From Orychophragmus violaceus (Eukaryota; Streptophyta; Magnoliopsida; Brassicales; Brassicaceae), in contig CM058239.1 in NCBI GenBank assembly GCA_030180135.1, positions 59,713,823 through 59,777,822 on the forward strand: a DNA stretch of 64,000 nucleotides, written 5' to 3'. This document shows, in pieces, positions 10,340 through 22,281 of the stretch. Under the pieces are notes generated by a model. That model saw nothing but the letters and a program-made list of their open reading frames with translations, was not told the DNA's origin and did no database searches. The translations under genes and the position numbers were made by a program. Each line of letters opens with the position of its first letter. Position 1 is the stretch's first letter.

Positions 10340-11533
10340 TGATAGGGGTCAGGTTTTAATCATATTCTACTGCAAGTGCACAGTTCAGTGATTGTAGTAT
10401 ATAGGGTATCGAATCCACAGAGACTCTGGTTTCGATAGCAAAAGAACAAGGGATTAAACTAGGAAGAAAGCAATGTGATGTAAATAAAAGCAATGCGAGA
10501 AAGTAAACAGAAAGCAGAGATTGTTGGTTGTGAAAGCAAGTTATTAAAAGCGCTAAGTCTAGGGCGTTCTCAGGAAATCAGACAAGCAGACAGTTCATTC
10601 AGCAAGGATCTAATTAAGCACAGTTCTAGAACTCAAAACACGGATATAGAACTAACCAAATTTCTTTGCGATAATTCTCTAAGTCTAAGTGCAGCAAACC
10701 AAACTTTCGTTTGCGAGAACTAACAGATTAAACCAGCATTAATTCCAAGTTTGATATGTTCACAATTAACCTAACCAAACTTTCGTTTGCGAGAAGTTTA
10801 ATTGCTCAACCTAAATAGTTCAGATTCCTAAACCACACTTTCGTGTCGTATTTAGCAACCTAAGATCTAGATTCTAATTGATCAGGTTAGAACTAGCTTT
10901 AAGCACAATTAGATTGAAGAACAGATATAGTTATGAATCCTTAACTGAATTAAACAAGTCTAGCAAGTCATGAAATCCTATGTGAGAAACCCTAAACCTA
11001 ACTAGGAATCTACTCAGACATAGATAATGAAAACATAATCATATGAAGAATAAATTGCATAAAAGATAATAAAGAATTAAAGGGGTTCGAAATCTTCTCC
11101 AAATACAGATGAAGTAAAGGTTCAGATCAGCCCCAAAAGCTCTAAAAATCCTCTGCTCTTAATTATGAAAGCGTATCTAATTAAAACACCAAAAACTCAA
11201 TAATATAGGTCTAATCTCGGCCAGGGGCTTCTTTGTAAATATCAGGAACTTCTGGATCAGAGTGCAATAACTTGACTCTTCATAAACCGCCGAGTTTTGG
11301 CCCATCTCGCTGGTGCAACGACCGTTGCAGGTGTGCAACGATCGAAGCAGTACTCTGTTTCGGACAGTGAACTCTATCTCTCGGCCAAACACTCCAAAAA
11401 TCTCCAAAATACTCCAACATCTCCAATTCAGCTCCAAACCTGATTATACCTGTAAAAGACTCTAAAAGAACACAAAAGACACTAAAACACACTTATATCA
11501 TGGTCTAAAACTAGTAAAAACCATGACATATCA
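10340..11533 (-). repeat. 5' LTR of array A/B
   Basis: 1194 bp, minus strand TGATATGTCATGG (11533) to CCCCTATCA (10340). The outer side (11534 on) has no PPT and enters unrelated sequence, so this is the array's 5' boundary. It keeps two CGATCG-type units near 11315-11350 where the middle LTR has a fused one. Confidence 0.9.
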
Positions 11534-11579
11534 GTGCACACTCAGAACAAAAACCACACACTCAAGGCATCCTAGTATG

Positions 11580-12851
11580 AATAAAGTTCAAGGACACTTA
11601 CCTTGAAGACGCTTAAGGATCCTTCAACTCATCACGTATAGAGATTTGACGTCCTCTTCCAACTTTGGTGGATCAGGTCCAACACTATCCTCCTTTTTGG
11701 CTACACCTTGTTTCTTATCATGCCTCATAGCAATATGTAGAACAAGAGAAGAATCTTCAGAATCCTTGGGAACCTTGTGCTGGAATTAGAGAAGCTGGTA
11801 TATCAGATTCGGATACATCAAGTTTTGAATCTTAGCTGGAGTAGTTGCTATCTCTAAGATCTGAGTATACATCATCAACCCAAGATCATACTTCTTATTC
11901 TGAAGGATCATTTTGAGAAATTTCACACTACTCTGGATCATGGAAGACTTGTTAAAGGAAGCCATCCAATTGGATCAAAAGAACTTGTAGAGAATCTGTA
12001 TTGTGGAAGTCATATGCTTAGAGTAGAAACCATTTCATTGCTCCATTTCCCATCCGTGAGAGCAACCACTGCTGGACAATCTCTTCTGTCTCCCAAGGTA
12101 TTCGAGATGCATTCTCACCAAGATTTGGAAGTAAAATCATGTGGTTGATGATATCAGGTGTAAACTTAAACATTTGACCTCTGAGAAACACAATATTTTT
12201 CCCATTCTGATACTCCATATCTCAACATTGGCATAAAATTCATGAATGATTTATGGAACATACCCCTCAACATGAAGAACCGTGTAGAGAAGACCAACCC
12301 CTGTGATAAACTCCCTAGCTTCATCGAGATCAAGGTCATCAAAAGGAAGAACTCTCATGGGATGAATCTTATGGGTTTCAAAATCCTTGATTAGGCGACT
12401 TGCGCCTTCTTTTTTTACCGGGGATTAATGCTCCGTTTTAGTGGTTTGAGACGCTTGGATATTCTTGGTCCAATTTCTGCACCTTTTTGAGATTCTCCTT
12501 TCACAGATCCTTATGAGAGAGAACGGGAAAATTCGAGTTGGCTTCCTCCTCTATCGCTTTGGTGAGAAGTTCTTTGGTGATTTCATCAGAGTCAGGTTGA
12601 ACACTCGGCGGAATTGACTCTTCGGCTTCCTCAATCGGATTCATCGATTTTTTCCACCGTGACCTCCATCGCTTGTGGAGGTGCTCCTGTCTCAGCCGAA
12701 TTTGAACTTTGGTTGCTACATGCGTGATCTGATGGTTCGGTTGCCGCCTTATAATTTTAAGCTGCAAGACGACGACGTGTAAAGGCCTGAAAGTGGCTAG
12801 AGACATGTTTCCATTATCTGCAAGAGACGAGCTAGATCGTTTGGGCGCCAT
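11580..12851 (-). pseudogene. Degenerate plant-transposon ORF (ORF1 / Transposase_32-like)
   Basis: Starts MAPKRSSSSLADNG at 12851 and stays open to 12501; similarity then continues leftward across frameshifts. Pieces such as VFLRGQMFKFTPDIINHMIL (about 12150-12200) and a stretch near 11860-11950 reading like GLMMYTQILEIATTPAK resemble the 'putative plant transposon protein' found in many Athila-related and Mutator-like elements. The family assignment is from recalled patterns, not a search. The array's 5' LTR begins immediately 3' of the last recognisable coding sequence. Confidence 0.5.
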
Positions 12852-13426
12852 TGAAGTCGGCGATATTGAGAGACCTTTAGGTTTTTTTGTTGATTGTGAG
12901 CTGAGACCCTGAGCTGTGTAAGTGACTAGTAATATTCATGAGCGGGAAACCATAAAACCCTAACACGTAATCACTTAAAAGCAAATGGACAGTGTACGAC
13001 TGGTTACACAACAAAAACCATATGTGCAAAGTAAAAACTACTAATATCAGAGACCAACAATTGTTAGCACATGCAGTTTGTTCATCAATTTGTGAGGACC
13101 CCACAGAGAAAATAGTTCACATAGACAGTTAGTTGACCGATACGAGCTGGTTCAAAGTTTTTAAGAATTAGCTAGTGAGAGATTCTAACATGTTCTGCCA
13201 TGATTATAGAATCACACCTAGATAACTTCACGTCACAACTGGTGTAGTTTTAACAGAAAATGATCAACTTGCTAACTGAGTGTGATGTGACAGTCTATGC
13301 ATTCTCATACCTTTGGACACAATTCTCCCGACACGTGTAATTGAGCTTAGACAAAGCCTCTCATTCTAGTGAGTGTTGATTTCTTCTTCAACTGAAATTT
13401 AAAAGTCACTTTTCTTCACTCATTCT
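12852..13426. other. Non-coding stretch upstream of the degenerate ORF
   Basis: No ORF, RNA or repeat recognised. It may be the 5' untranslated part of the pseudogene at 11580-12851. The boundary with the next fragment is not visible. Confidence 0.4.
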
Positions 13427-13909
13427 CTAACTTCTTGCAGGATCCTCCATAATACTATTGTTTCCCAGACATTCACTCTTAAAGAAACTTTCAGAAGGAA
13501 CTTTTATCCTCTCATTCTCTGGTCTCTTTCCTGATCCAGACAGTGATCGAACCATTCTCCTCCCATCTCTCTTAGAGTATCGCAGAAGATTGCGTCGACG
13601 GAACTCCTTGTGTTGACTAGGATCATTGCTATAGACTCTTGCAATCCAAATGTCCTCGAAAGTTATTGCATTGTTTGGGATCAGATAGGGCGCTAACCAG
13701 TGGGCGCTTCTCGTTGCTCGTCTTTGGTAATTGTTGATCCTCCATGGTTGTCTCGGATAATCATTTATAGAGGGCACCGTGTCATGGCGGTATTTTGATC
13801 CTTCAACGATCAAGTTTATTCTTTGTCGATTGCTTGCTTTAGGATCTTCGTCGTTTCTTCTCTTTCGCCTATTATTGCCAGTTCCTGTTTGCGAGGAGTT
13901 CGCTCTCAC
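13427..13909 (-). pseudogene. Gypsy (Tat-lineage-like) gag C-terminal fragment
   Basis: 160-codon open stretch with NRQRINLIVEGSKYRHDTVP, NNYQRRATRSAHW and NNAITFEDIWIARVYSNDP. This order recalls the region just before the protease in Tat/Retand-type gypsy polyproteins (an 'I-x-V-I-x-GG' block, an 'IKEYxRKA' block, then 'ITFxxED...HxDP'). No gag core precedes it and no protease follows. A generic Lys/Arg-rich ORF remains possible. Confidence 0.45.
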
Positions 13910-14438
13910 TTGTCCCGATTCGGCTCGTTGCCTCTATTTGTCTCATTTGGCTGATCTCTGGTTTCGTTCTCGTCAAAGTCCTTAACGCTTACCAAGATCC
14001 GAGGAATGTGTTATGCCGAAGAATGCATCTTTCTCGGAAATTCCGAGCAGTGCATCATGCTCGGAACTTTCGAAGAATGCATTTGATTTTTCGAGAAGTG
14101 CTTCATGCTCGAAATGTTCGAGCAGACTGTCATGCTGGGACTGTCCGAGCAGGATGTCCTACTAGGAATTTCTAAGCTGATTGTCCTGCTTGGATCATCC
14201 GAGCAGGTTGTCCGAGCGTCCGTGAATTTTATCGAGTGATATGCCTGTCAGAATTATCCATCCGAGCAGTTTTGATTCCTCGGAAGTTCCGTTAAGTGGT
14301 TTCGTACGTTTTATACGAAACATTATTCATACGAAACATCGTCCATACAAAGTGTTGCTTGTGCGGAAAGTGGCTATGTTTGATTGTTCAATCCGTATTC
14401 GACTATTTATTTCGTCAAAGGGGATTTTGACCCCAACA
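13910..14438 (-). repeat. Putative LTR/leader of the Tat-like element, with internal short repeats
   Basis: On the minus strand a likely LTR start TGTTGGGGTCAAAATCCC lies at 14438, exactly where LINE similarity stops. The interval 14010-14220 holds about seven degenerate units of 30-35 bp built on 'tccgagcag' and 'tgtcctgct/tgcatcatgct'. The right boundary is supported; the left end of the LTR was not found. Confidence 0.45.
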
Positions 14439-15947
14439 ATTTTCTTCAGCCTTGTACAAATGACTTTGGATATGATTTTGTAGTGTACGGAACAGAGGCT
14501 GATAGGCCTCATGTTCTTCATATCCGACGGTATAAGAACCTTTGGGAGGAGGCACAATTGTGTGTGATTCCAGTCTGCAGGGATAGTGGTCGTATTAAAT
14601 AATCTCCACACCTCCTTAGTTACTTTGGGATCCACTATATTCCAAAAACATTTGTAGAAAACACCCGTTAATCCGTCCTCTATGGGCGCACTGCTCCCTT
14701 TTACACAACATGCTACGCTTTGGATTTTAAAATCAGTAACCGAAGTTGTTAAGGTCGCATTCATCTCCGAAGTGATACGGCCTTGAAACCCCTCGAAAAA
14801 CGACTCCAAGTCGAATGGGTTGGATCTCATGAACAAGTCTCGGTAATATTGCCCATCGATATTACCCTTAGCATCCTCCGAAAAGGTCTTCAGGCCCATC
14901 TCGTACTTAAGCATGACAACTCTGTTTTTCAACTTACAGCCTTTTACCGAGTTTTGAAATATGGGTGTATTCTTGCCCCCCCCCACTTTAAGCCATTGTT
15001 ATGTACATCTTTGACGCCAAAACAGTTCCTTCTGCTTATAGGCATCAGAGAGAGCACGCAGGTTACTTTTGGAGACTTCAAACTTGAGTTCATGTCGGAG
15101 GCGTGTGATCTTATCCCTAGATTTGTCGGATCTTTGTTTTCATTTTGAAATTTCAGAACGGCACCGTGATATTCGTACCACACCATCCCTTTTTAACAAC
15201 TGCTTATATGCATGCTTTACCAACCATATGCTTGTCAAAGTAGAAACGGCCACGCCCTTGATCATCTGGTTCAAATGCAAAGAATATACGTATGGGCCGG
15301 TGATCTGACGTCCATTAGTCCAGATACACGATTTGAGATCGAGGGAAAAGATTAAACCATTCATCTCTGCCAAAGCTCCGATCGAGTCGACATTGCGCCC
15401 AAGCTTTGTCTCTCCACCCAGCCCATGACAGAAAGTTGCCCACTATCTGCAACTCCTTGACTTAACAATTTGAGGCAATATTCCGGAAACTCTGTATGTT
15501 GATTCGTGACGGACTGCTCCTTTATTCATCAGCTCGTTGTAGTCTCCTACTAGCAGCCAAGCTTCATTTTTTGTTAACCTTATTTGAGCGAGTTGATCCC
15601 ACACCAGTTGGTGTCTCTCACGGATAGGGTCTCCATAAACACACGATAAGAAAAGGTAAACGCTCCTAGCTTCACTCACATGTCAATGATTCTTTTGTTT
15701 TTTGACAGAACTTCAATATCATAACTCTTCTTCCACATTACAGCCAAACCTCCACTCAACCCTTCAGACACGGCCGTGATCAACTCATCATAACCCAAAC
15801 TCTCTTGTAACTTGTGTATGTAACCAAATTTTTGTTTAGTTTCCATGAGAAACACAATGTCTAGAAAATACTTCTTTCGTATCTCTAGGAGATGACGATC
15901 TGTATCGGGATTCCCAGCCCTTGACAATTACAGCTTAATATGTTCAT
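14439..15947 (-). pseudogene. LINE ORF2: endonuclease and N-terminal RT
   Basis: The ATG at 15947 begins MNILSCNCQGLG-like, the usual L1 APE endonuclease start. Fragments follow in shifting frames: FLMETKQK with GYDELI (about 15790-15860), GGLAVMWKK, WLLVGDYNELMNKG (about 15540-15575), then LDRSFG...EWF and SDHRPI (about 15300-15390). RT begins with DGLTGVFYKCFWNIVDPKV, ADWNHTQLCLLPKV and MKNMRPISLCSVHYKIISKV (14460-14700), then stops at the junction. The YADD-type catalytic box is not present. Confidence 0.75.
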
Positions 15948-16618
15948 TGGGATGGCAACGACTTTAAACCGGAAGCCACCGTATTTCATTGGGTTTTTGT
16001 TTTTTTGTTTATGGAGGGTAGTGTGTCTCCTTCCGTTTTGCATCTAGAAGTAGTCTCTCCTGGTTTAAGGGCAGAGTGTTGTGCAGTCTCGTTGGCTGGA
16101 GTTTGTTGCGCCCTGAAACGCCTTTTCCAAGCCAGAGGTCTCTTTTGGTCCTTCTTTCTTAGTTTCATGTTGTAGATGAGGTTTGACCCGAAAACCATTT
16201 TGAAATCCGTCGAATCCTCAACTAAGAATTCAGAAACCTTCTTTTGAGCTGAAGATAATTTTTTTCGTTATCACTCTCTTGTGTAATGCTCCGGGGCTAA
16301 AGCAGTTGCTCTGTCTCCAAATGGACATTTGCGCAATGTTTTCTCTAGTTCTCTATCAAAATCAAACACATGCCCCTTTTCTTTGTTGAGGTCAAGCGTT
16401 ATTTTCGACTAGCTTGTTGGTGATTTTTCTTTTGAGGAAAATATCGATTGTTGTACTCTACAGAGCCGAGCCTGTATCTTTGTCTCATCAGCATGTGAGA
16501 TATACTGAAGAGCCATCAGCCATTCCCGATGAGGGAGTTCTGGGAAGAGGGACGGAAACCCTGGAGTTCCAGCCAAAAAGAGCTTGGCGTGAGGGACTAG
16601 CCAGTTTTGGTTATGACG

Positions 16619-17453
16619 TTATCCTTGTTTCGATGACTGATCTAGACCTTTCCTACCCTCCTGGTTGTGCTTCTTAAGGAAAGGAGACACTGATTTCTCA
16701 TGGGTGAGTCGTCGGCAGTGAAAACACCGCTTGTGGATCTTCTCATATTCATATTCCACCACTAGCATCTCGCATGTTGAAAGAACAAGATTTTTAGCCT
16801 CGACAGCCATATTATTCGTGTTGAAAGTGATTCTTGCTTTAACATAGTTTGTTGTCTGAGATTTCTTAGGGTCATAAGCTATTTCTTCCACTAATCAAAT
16901 CTTCTTAGCAAGTGTGTTCATCATGTCAACCGTGTAGTAGTTAACCGGGATGTGTCTGATGCGGATCCAGATTTCTAGAGAGAACAGAAAATCATCTAGG
17001 GCTGTTGGAGTCCATCTTTCTAAGATTATTGTTCAGTGTTTATAGGTTCACAGAAGAGCTTTGAGCATAGTGAGGAGATCTTCCTCCCTTTTGAAGAAGA
17101 ATTGAAAATGATCCTTTGATAAGGCAATACCTCTTACCCGCTCGTATACACACCATGCTTTTGGCATATAGTCGATCATCTTGGACATTAAGAGATGTCC
17201 AAGTATGCTATTAGCATTCTCGCCGAGGACCCTGAACTTTGGCTCATTCGGGAGGGTTATAGGATCATCAATCCTCCAGGGGAAGTCTTTTGATAGCCGA
17301 TTGTAGCCTGTTCGCCATTGGAATTGACGTTTGAGGCGAATGAGATGATATGGTTTGGTCGTTGCCGTGAAAGCTTGGGACCAAGTCAACCTCAATGGAA
17401 GAGAAGGATCCCTTAATTAGGCTATATTCCGAGATAATTTTTAGGGAATTCAT
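16619..17453 (-). pseudogene. LINE ORF1 (DUF4283/zinc-knuckle type), degenerate
   Basis: Two separate open pieces. One at 17048-17395 contains NEPKFRVLGENANSILGHLL and VYERVRGIALSKDHFQFFF, the DUF4283-like nucleic-acid-binding region of plant L1 ORF1. A second at 16619-16891 contains a knuckle-like KRCFHCRRLTHE. Frameshifts separate them. Confidence 0.6.
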
Positions 17454-17555
17454 TTGAAAGGAATATTTGATGGGATATGAAGATCAGAAACAGAAAGATT
17501 TCTTAGAGAAAAGGAATAACCGGACGAGAAAGGGAAAGGGAAATAATCTCGGAGC

Positions 17556-17829
17556 AATTACATACCGTCGCTAGTTGAAGCCGGCAAAGGAAACTCCAAA
17601 ATTTTGGAGGGAACAGTTTAAAAAAGGTAAGTAGCGGATCCTCTAACTCGTCTAGAGAGGTCTAAGCAAAAAAATAGTTTTATCAATATTATTTCTTCTC
17701 GATTAAAACTATTTTTTGCTTAGATCTCTCTAGACGAGTTAGAGGATCCGCTACTTACCTTTTTTAAACTGCTCCCTCCAAAATTTTGGAGTTTCCTTTG
17801 TCGGCTTCAACTAGTGACGGTATGTAATT
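17556..17829. repeat. Near-perfect 127-bp inverted repeat, 21-bp loop
   Basis: Left arm 17556-17682 and right arm 17704-17829 are reverse complements with only a few mismatches. Each contains 'gtaagtagcggatcctcta' and 'ccaaaattttggag'. The left arm is collinear with the LINE 5' leader, so the right arm is an inverted copy of the extreme LINE 5' end. Confidence 0.92.
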
Positions 17830-18808
17830 TGGTTAATGATTTTTTGGGTCAATTCATAAATTAAACTTTATGATTTTTTGGTTCGTTCTCTAATTTAAAT
17901 TTGAAAATGAAACTGCAATAAACCGAATGAAGAATCTCATCCAGATTTGGTTCCTTTTATCTGTGTGGTCAAGCTTGAGACCGAGTCTCTCGTAACAGCT
18001 CTCGCGTGCCTCCTTTAGCGGACGAACCCGTTCTTGACTTCCACTATAAAAAAAGTGGTCATCTTCTTTGTTCACACATTTTTCAAATAAAAAAATTCCA
18101 GTAATCTTTTCTAAAGTAAGTGTCTTCTAAAGATGCCCGACTTTAAGGATGTGATGTGCACTGCACATGATCTCACATTTTTAATTAGTTTTTTTTTACT
18201 ATTTTAGGACCCTAAATTTTGAAGATTTTGTAAATCAAGAGTTTATTCTTCAAAATTCAAACATAATTTAGAGAAAAAAAATTAATATAACATAGGGTCC
18301 AATTATACTTTGAGACGGACCTGCTTCTAGATTATATCATAATAAAATCATAGAATTTTCGTTTGTTGCAACCCAAACGCATTGTATTATGAGATTCAAA
18401 ATCGCATAGAATCATTACACAATACATGTTAAGTTAAGAAAAGAAATCATATCTCGCCTCTACATTTTGTTTGTTGCAAAAACAAACGTTTTTGAAAATC
18501 TCGTTTTGATCGCTCTTTTACCATTTTTCATTATCATGTCATATTATAGTTGTTTATTCTCATTTACTATACTGTTTTATTCACATTTACTTAATTGGAT
18601 TTTCGCTTGTCTTACCGTTTCTATCACGCTGGATTATTATTTTATGTCTCCGGTTGTTAAAAGATTATATATAACTTGCTAAGTGAAAAAATGAGTATGT
18701 ATTTTTAGTCGAAACAATGCTAGCAAAAATTAACATCATGTTGTTATGTGTCTTGTGTAATTTTTGAGAACTTTAAAATCCCTAATATCTTTGGTAATTT
18801 AAATTAAG
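17830..18808. other. AT-rich intergenic stretch
   Basis: No convincing gene. Short open frames (about 60-70 codons) near 17890-18075 and 18467-18682 lack recognisable domains. Confidence 0.5.
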
Positions 18809-19064
18809 GTTTTGAATGGTAGCAGTGGTCACTGCGGATTAAATTATATGCGGACTAAATTATTTTAGTTTTGATGTTGATAACAATATGCTGTGGACCA
18901 AGTTTATTTGTTCACAAAAATGATTTACACTTGACTTGGTCCGCAACAAAATTTTTTATTTTCTTCTTTTTAAACCGCTGCGGACTAAAATTATAAATAA
19001 TTAATAAAAATGGTTTAAACCATTTATGGAATAATCCGCCATAATCGCTGCTATTATTCAAAAC
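18809..19064. mobile_element. MITE candidate (256 bp, about 30-bp imperfect TIRs)
   Basis: Left end gttttgaatggtagcagtgg and right end, reverse complemented, gttttgaataatagcagcg pair as imperfect TIRs, continuing into gcggatta on both sides. The inside has further complementary words (tgcggactaaa). No ORF. I could not settle a target duplication; TIR style suggests a hAT-like MITE, an inference. Confidence 0.6.
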
Positions 19065-20218
19065 TTATATTGTAAAAAGTAGTCTGATTATTATTATTCA
19101 CAAAGCTTATTCGATTTTTATTCTCATAATTCCTAAAGAACGAGTTGACTTCCATTCAAAAAAAAATTTCATGAGTGTCATGTTACAATTTTCTTTTATT
19201 TACCGCTTCCTTTACTGGAAATGTGGAAACCATCTAACAAGTTCGTATAACTTGTATCTAACAAGTTATGGTATAACTTATCACGTATCTCCGTACTAAA
19301 GTCCACCTTATTTGTTTTCTGTTGTTTTGAAAGTTACTACTTAGATTAATACAAGACATCATAAGTCAACCATTTTCATATATATTAAAAAAGACAACAA
19401 AATATGTCAACTCCATAAAGTTGGTCAAATTGCTGCAAAAGAAGTTGGTCAAATTAATCCAAGAAACAAGGTTCCCACTAAAAGAAATTGGGGCCTTGTA
19501 TACATACGTACTTTATATTTTTTTATTAATTGCATCAGAGTATATACTCCACATCAATATTAGTCAAAACAATTTTACAGTTAAGTTTTAGCTTATTGCT
19601 TCTTCTTCTTTTTTTGGCAACTAGCTTATTGCTTATACGATCACAGACTTCTTCATGTTGTATAATTGCTGCAAAAGTCAATGTGTTACGTGATAGTGTT
19701 GTATGATAATGATTTTTTTTTGTCAACCGTTACATTATCATTTAAAAATACAGATAGCCAGATAAGAACATTGAGAAAAATTCAGAAAAACAAACGTGGC
19801 AGCTAATTGCCACAAATCAACAAAAAAGCCACGTCATCCCGTACGAAGCTCTCTCATGTAACTGTAGTGCCGGCGAGGAAACGTCACCGACCATCACACA
19901 TCCCCCTCCCCGTCACTTACATGAACCACCTGCCGATCCACTGTTCCAGCTAGAAATCTGGTTCAGTAACCACCACAAACTATGAAGAGCTGCTTTCATA
20001 CTAAATCGTTAAACCCAGCGGCGAGGAAGATTCGGCACCGGCCAAATCTCTTATTGGGCCAAGACCCACAATCGCTACTCCTCTTCGGAAGCCTGTGGAA
20101 GTGCTGAAGATTTTATTCCCAGCACATCAAAGATCAACGAGGAAGATGAGAGAAACCCGGATTATACTCTTCCGATAAGAGAGCGCAGAGGAAGAGGGAT
20201 CGAGAGCTCACTACACGA
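19065..20218. other. Intergenic flank of CACTA element H
   Basis: AT-rich to about 19790, then more GC-balanced. A 41-codon frame at 19983-20108 begins MKSCFHTKSLNPAARK without recognised domain. It could be the eroded 5' part of a gene; nothing more can be supported. Confidence 0.4.
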
Positions 20219-20229
20219 AAACAGGCTTT

Positions 20230-20600
20230 TAGCAACTGTGTAGTTAGTCGTTAATCCTTCGTCGCTTATTTTATCAGTCGCTATATTAGTCGCTAAATTG
20301 CGACTATTTAGCGACTATATATATTTTGTTAAAATTATTCGCTACTAGGTTGCTAAATTTAGCGACTAATAAGCGACCAATATAGCGACTAATAAACAGT
20401 CGCTTTATAGTCGCTAGCCTAAATGTTTGGTCGCTAGGTAGTCGCTAAATTAGAAACCATTTGGTGACTAGCTAGCGACTATTTTAGCGACGTTTTATCG
20501 TCTAAATTAGTCGTAGATATTTATTTTTTGTCCATATTGCGATTACTTAGCGACTGATTTGTGACTATTATCGTGACTAATTAGTGACTAACAACTTGAA
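20230..20600. repeat. Subterminal repeats of CACTA H (TAGCGAC/GTCGCTA)
   Basis: Many copies of the 7-bp word and its complement within about 370 bp, often as overlapping inverted pairs such as tagcgactaatatagcgac. Confidence 0.8.
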
Positions 20601-20826
20601 CCGGGATATGAAATTAATTTCAATTTGGTTTTATTTTTCCACTATTTTGGTTTTTGTATTTTGATTGTTCTAATAAATTATGAATCTAAAACCTTTATAA
20701 CAATAGACAACATGATATATATTAAAGTTTAAAACCTAAAGTGCATACAAACATTCGTCTTAAAAAAAAAAAAAAACAGAACATCCAAACATTATATACA
20801 AGTTTATACAATTGTGAACAAGTAAT

Positions 20827-22035
20827 TGATATATCATGGTTTTTATTAGTTTTAGACCATGATATAAGTATGTTTTAGAGTCTATTAGTGTTTCTTTAGA
20901 GTCTTTTGCAGGTTTTATTAGGTACACGCACATTTGGAGCGAAAGTGGAGATTATGGAGCTATTTGGTGCACTTTGGAGATTTGACCCGAGAGGTTGTGC
21001 TCACTGTCCAGATTTGAGTATTGTGTCGATCGACGCACACCTGCATCGATCGATGCACATCGAGTTGGGCCAGATTCTCGGCGGTTTAATGAAGAATGTT
21101 GATATTGCAAAGATGCCCAGAAGTTCCTGATATTTACACAGAAGCCCCAAGTCGTGTTTTAGCTATTTAATTAGGTATTTAACTTCAGTTTTACATACAC
21201 TATCATAACTTAGAGCAGAGAGCTTTTAGAGCTTTTGGGGCTGATCTGATCCTGTACTACATTTGTTTTGGAGAAGTTTTCGAACCCCTTTTATATTCTA
21301 ATCTCTTTTATGATTTCTATTAATTCATTGATTATGTTTACATCATCTATGTCTGAGTAGTTTCATAGTTAGGTTTAGGGTTTCTCATAGGTATTTCATG
21401 ACTTGCTAGATATAATTAATTCAGTTAAGGATTCACATCAATAGATGTTCTTCAAGCTAAATTGTGTTTAATGCTAGTTCTAACCTGATCAATTAGAATC
21501 TCGATCTTAGGTTGCTAAATACAACACGACATTGTGGTTTAGAATCTGAACTATTTAGGTTGAGCAATTTAATTACTCGCAAAGGAATTTGGTTTAATTA
21601 GATTTTGAACATATCGAACTTGGAATTAAAGCTGGTTTAATCTGTTAGTAATTGCAAAGGAATTTGGATTGCTGCACTTAGACTTAGAGAATTTTCGCAA
21701 CGGCAGTTGGTTAATTCTATATCCGTGTTTGAGTTCTAGAACTGAGTTTAATTAGATCCTGACTGAATGATTTATCTGCTTGTCTGATTTCCTGAGAACG
21801 CCCTAGACTTAGCGCCCTTAGTTTATTGCTTACAACCACAACCTGCTACTTTTTTACTTTCTTGCTTGTTCTTTTTAAGTTATTCATTACAATTTGCTTT
21901 TTGCTTTCTCCTAGTCTTAATCTTTTTAGTTCTAATCATATCGTTGCCTAGAGTCCTCGTGGATTCGATCCCTAAGTACTACATTGATATACTGTGCACT
22001 TGCAGTTAGTATAGGGTAAAACTTTAGACCTATCA
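20827..22035 (+). repeat. 5' LTR of element C
   Basis: 1209 bp, TGATATATCATGG...GACCTATCA. The first 45 bp form a hairpin (tatatcatggt / accatgatata). Two CGATCG units occur at 21025-21060. A conserved 'ctcgcaaaggaatttggttt'-type repeat recurs at 21575-21720. Confidence 0.92.
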
Positions 22036-22041
22036 AGTTTT

Positions 22042-22058
22042 TGGCGCCGTTGCCGGGG
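22042..22058 (+). promoter_or_regulatory. Primer-binding site (tRNA-Asp), element C
   Basis: tggcgccgttgccgggg, exact 17-nt complement of the tRNA-Asp 3' end. Confidence 0.93.
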
Positions 22059-22171
22059 ACTCTTAGAGTCTTCGATAGCTTCGAACTTAGGGTTTTTACT
22101 AGGATTTTAATTTGTATTTTTGTTTACTGATTTTTCTTCTCTGTTTTCTCTCTGTCGCAGGTACTGATTTC

Positions 22172-22270
22172 GCATAGCATCGACCGTTGCACTTCTTGTG
22201 TCGATCGACACTAGGCGATTGGAGTTGTATCGATCGTTGCACTGCTAGCATCGATCGTTGCTTGGCGATT
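22172..22270. repeat. CGATCG palindrome cluster in gag leader (element C)
   Basis: Four units: gcatcgaccgttgca, gtgtcgatcgacac, tatcgatcgttgca and gcatcgatcgttgc, two of them followed by ggcgatt. Same position as in A, B and D. Confidence 0.85.
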
Positions 22271-22281
22271 ACAGACGGTTT

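Larger units (their letters stand above)
1997..11533 (-). mobile_element. Athila-like tandem array: LTR - copy B - LTR - copy A (interrupted by E0)
   Basis: Read leftward: LTR (11533-10340), tRNA-Asp PBS, gag and protease copy B, 3' non-coding region, PPT (6097-6083), LTR (6082-4907), PBS, gag and protease copy A, then the E0 insertion. The middle LTR is at once the 3' LTR of B and the 5' LTR of A. This is what unequal recombination between LTRs produces. No RT, RNase H or integrase follows the protease in B, and ORF2 of C/D is missing. The two LTRs differ by roughly 8 substitutions plus indels (by eye). The right flank starts GTGCA at 11534; its partner would be off the left edge. Confidence 0.85.
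14439..17682 (-). mobile_element. LINE-1-type non-LTR retrotransposon relic
   Basis: Leftward-oriented L1-clade LINE: 5' leader (17682 to about 17454), a degenerate ORF1, then ORF2 with endonuclease and the start of RT. It ends abruptly at 14439 inside RT at the Tat-like LTR junction, so the 3' half is separated or lost. Many frameshifts and stops show an old copy. Confidence 0.75.

Noticed and set aside
13779..13985. Plus-strand 68-codon frame
   Set aside because: Antisense to the Tat-like gag fragment; no recognisable domain.
22042..22058. A tRNA-Asp gene
   Set aside because: Only the 17 nt complementary to the tRNA 3' end are present; it is the primer-binding site.
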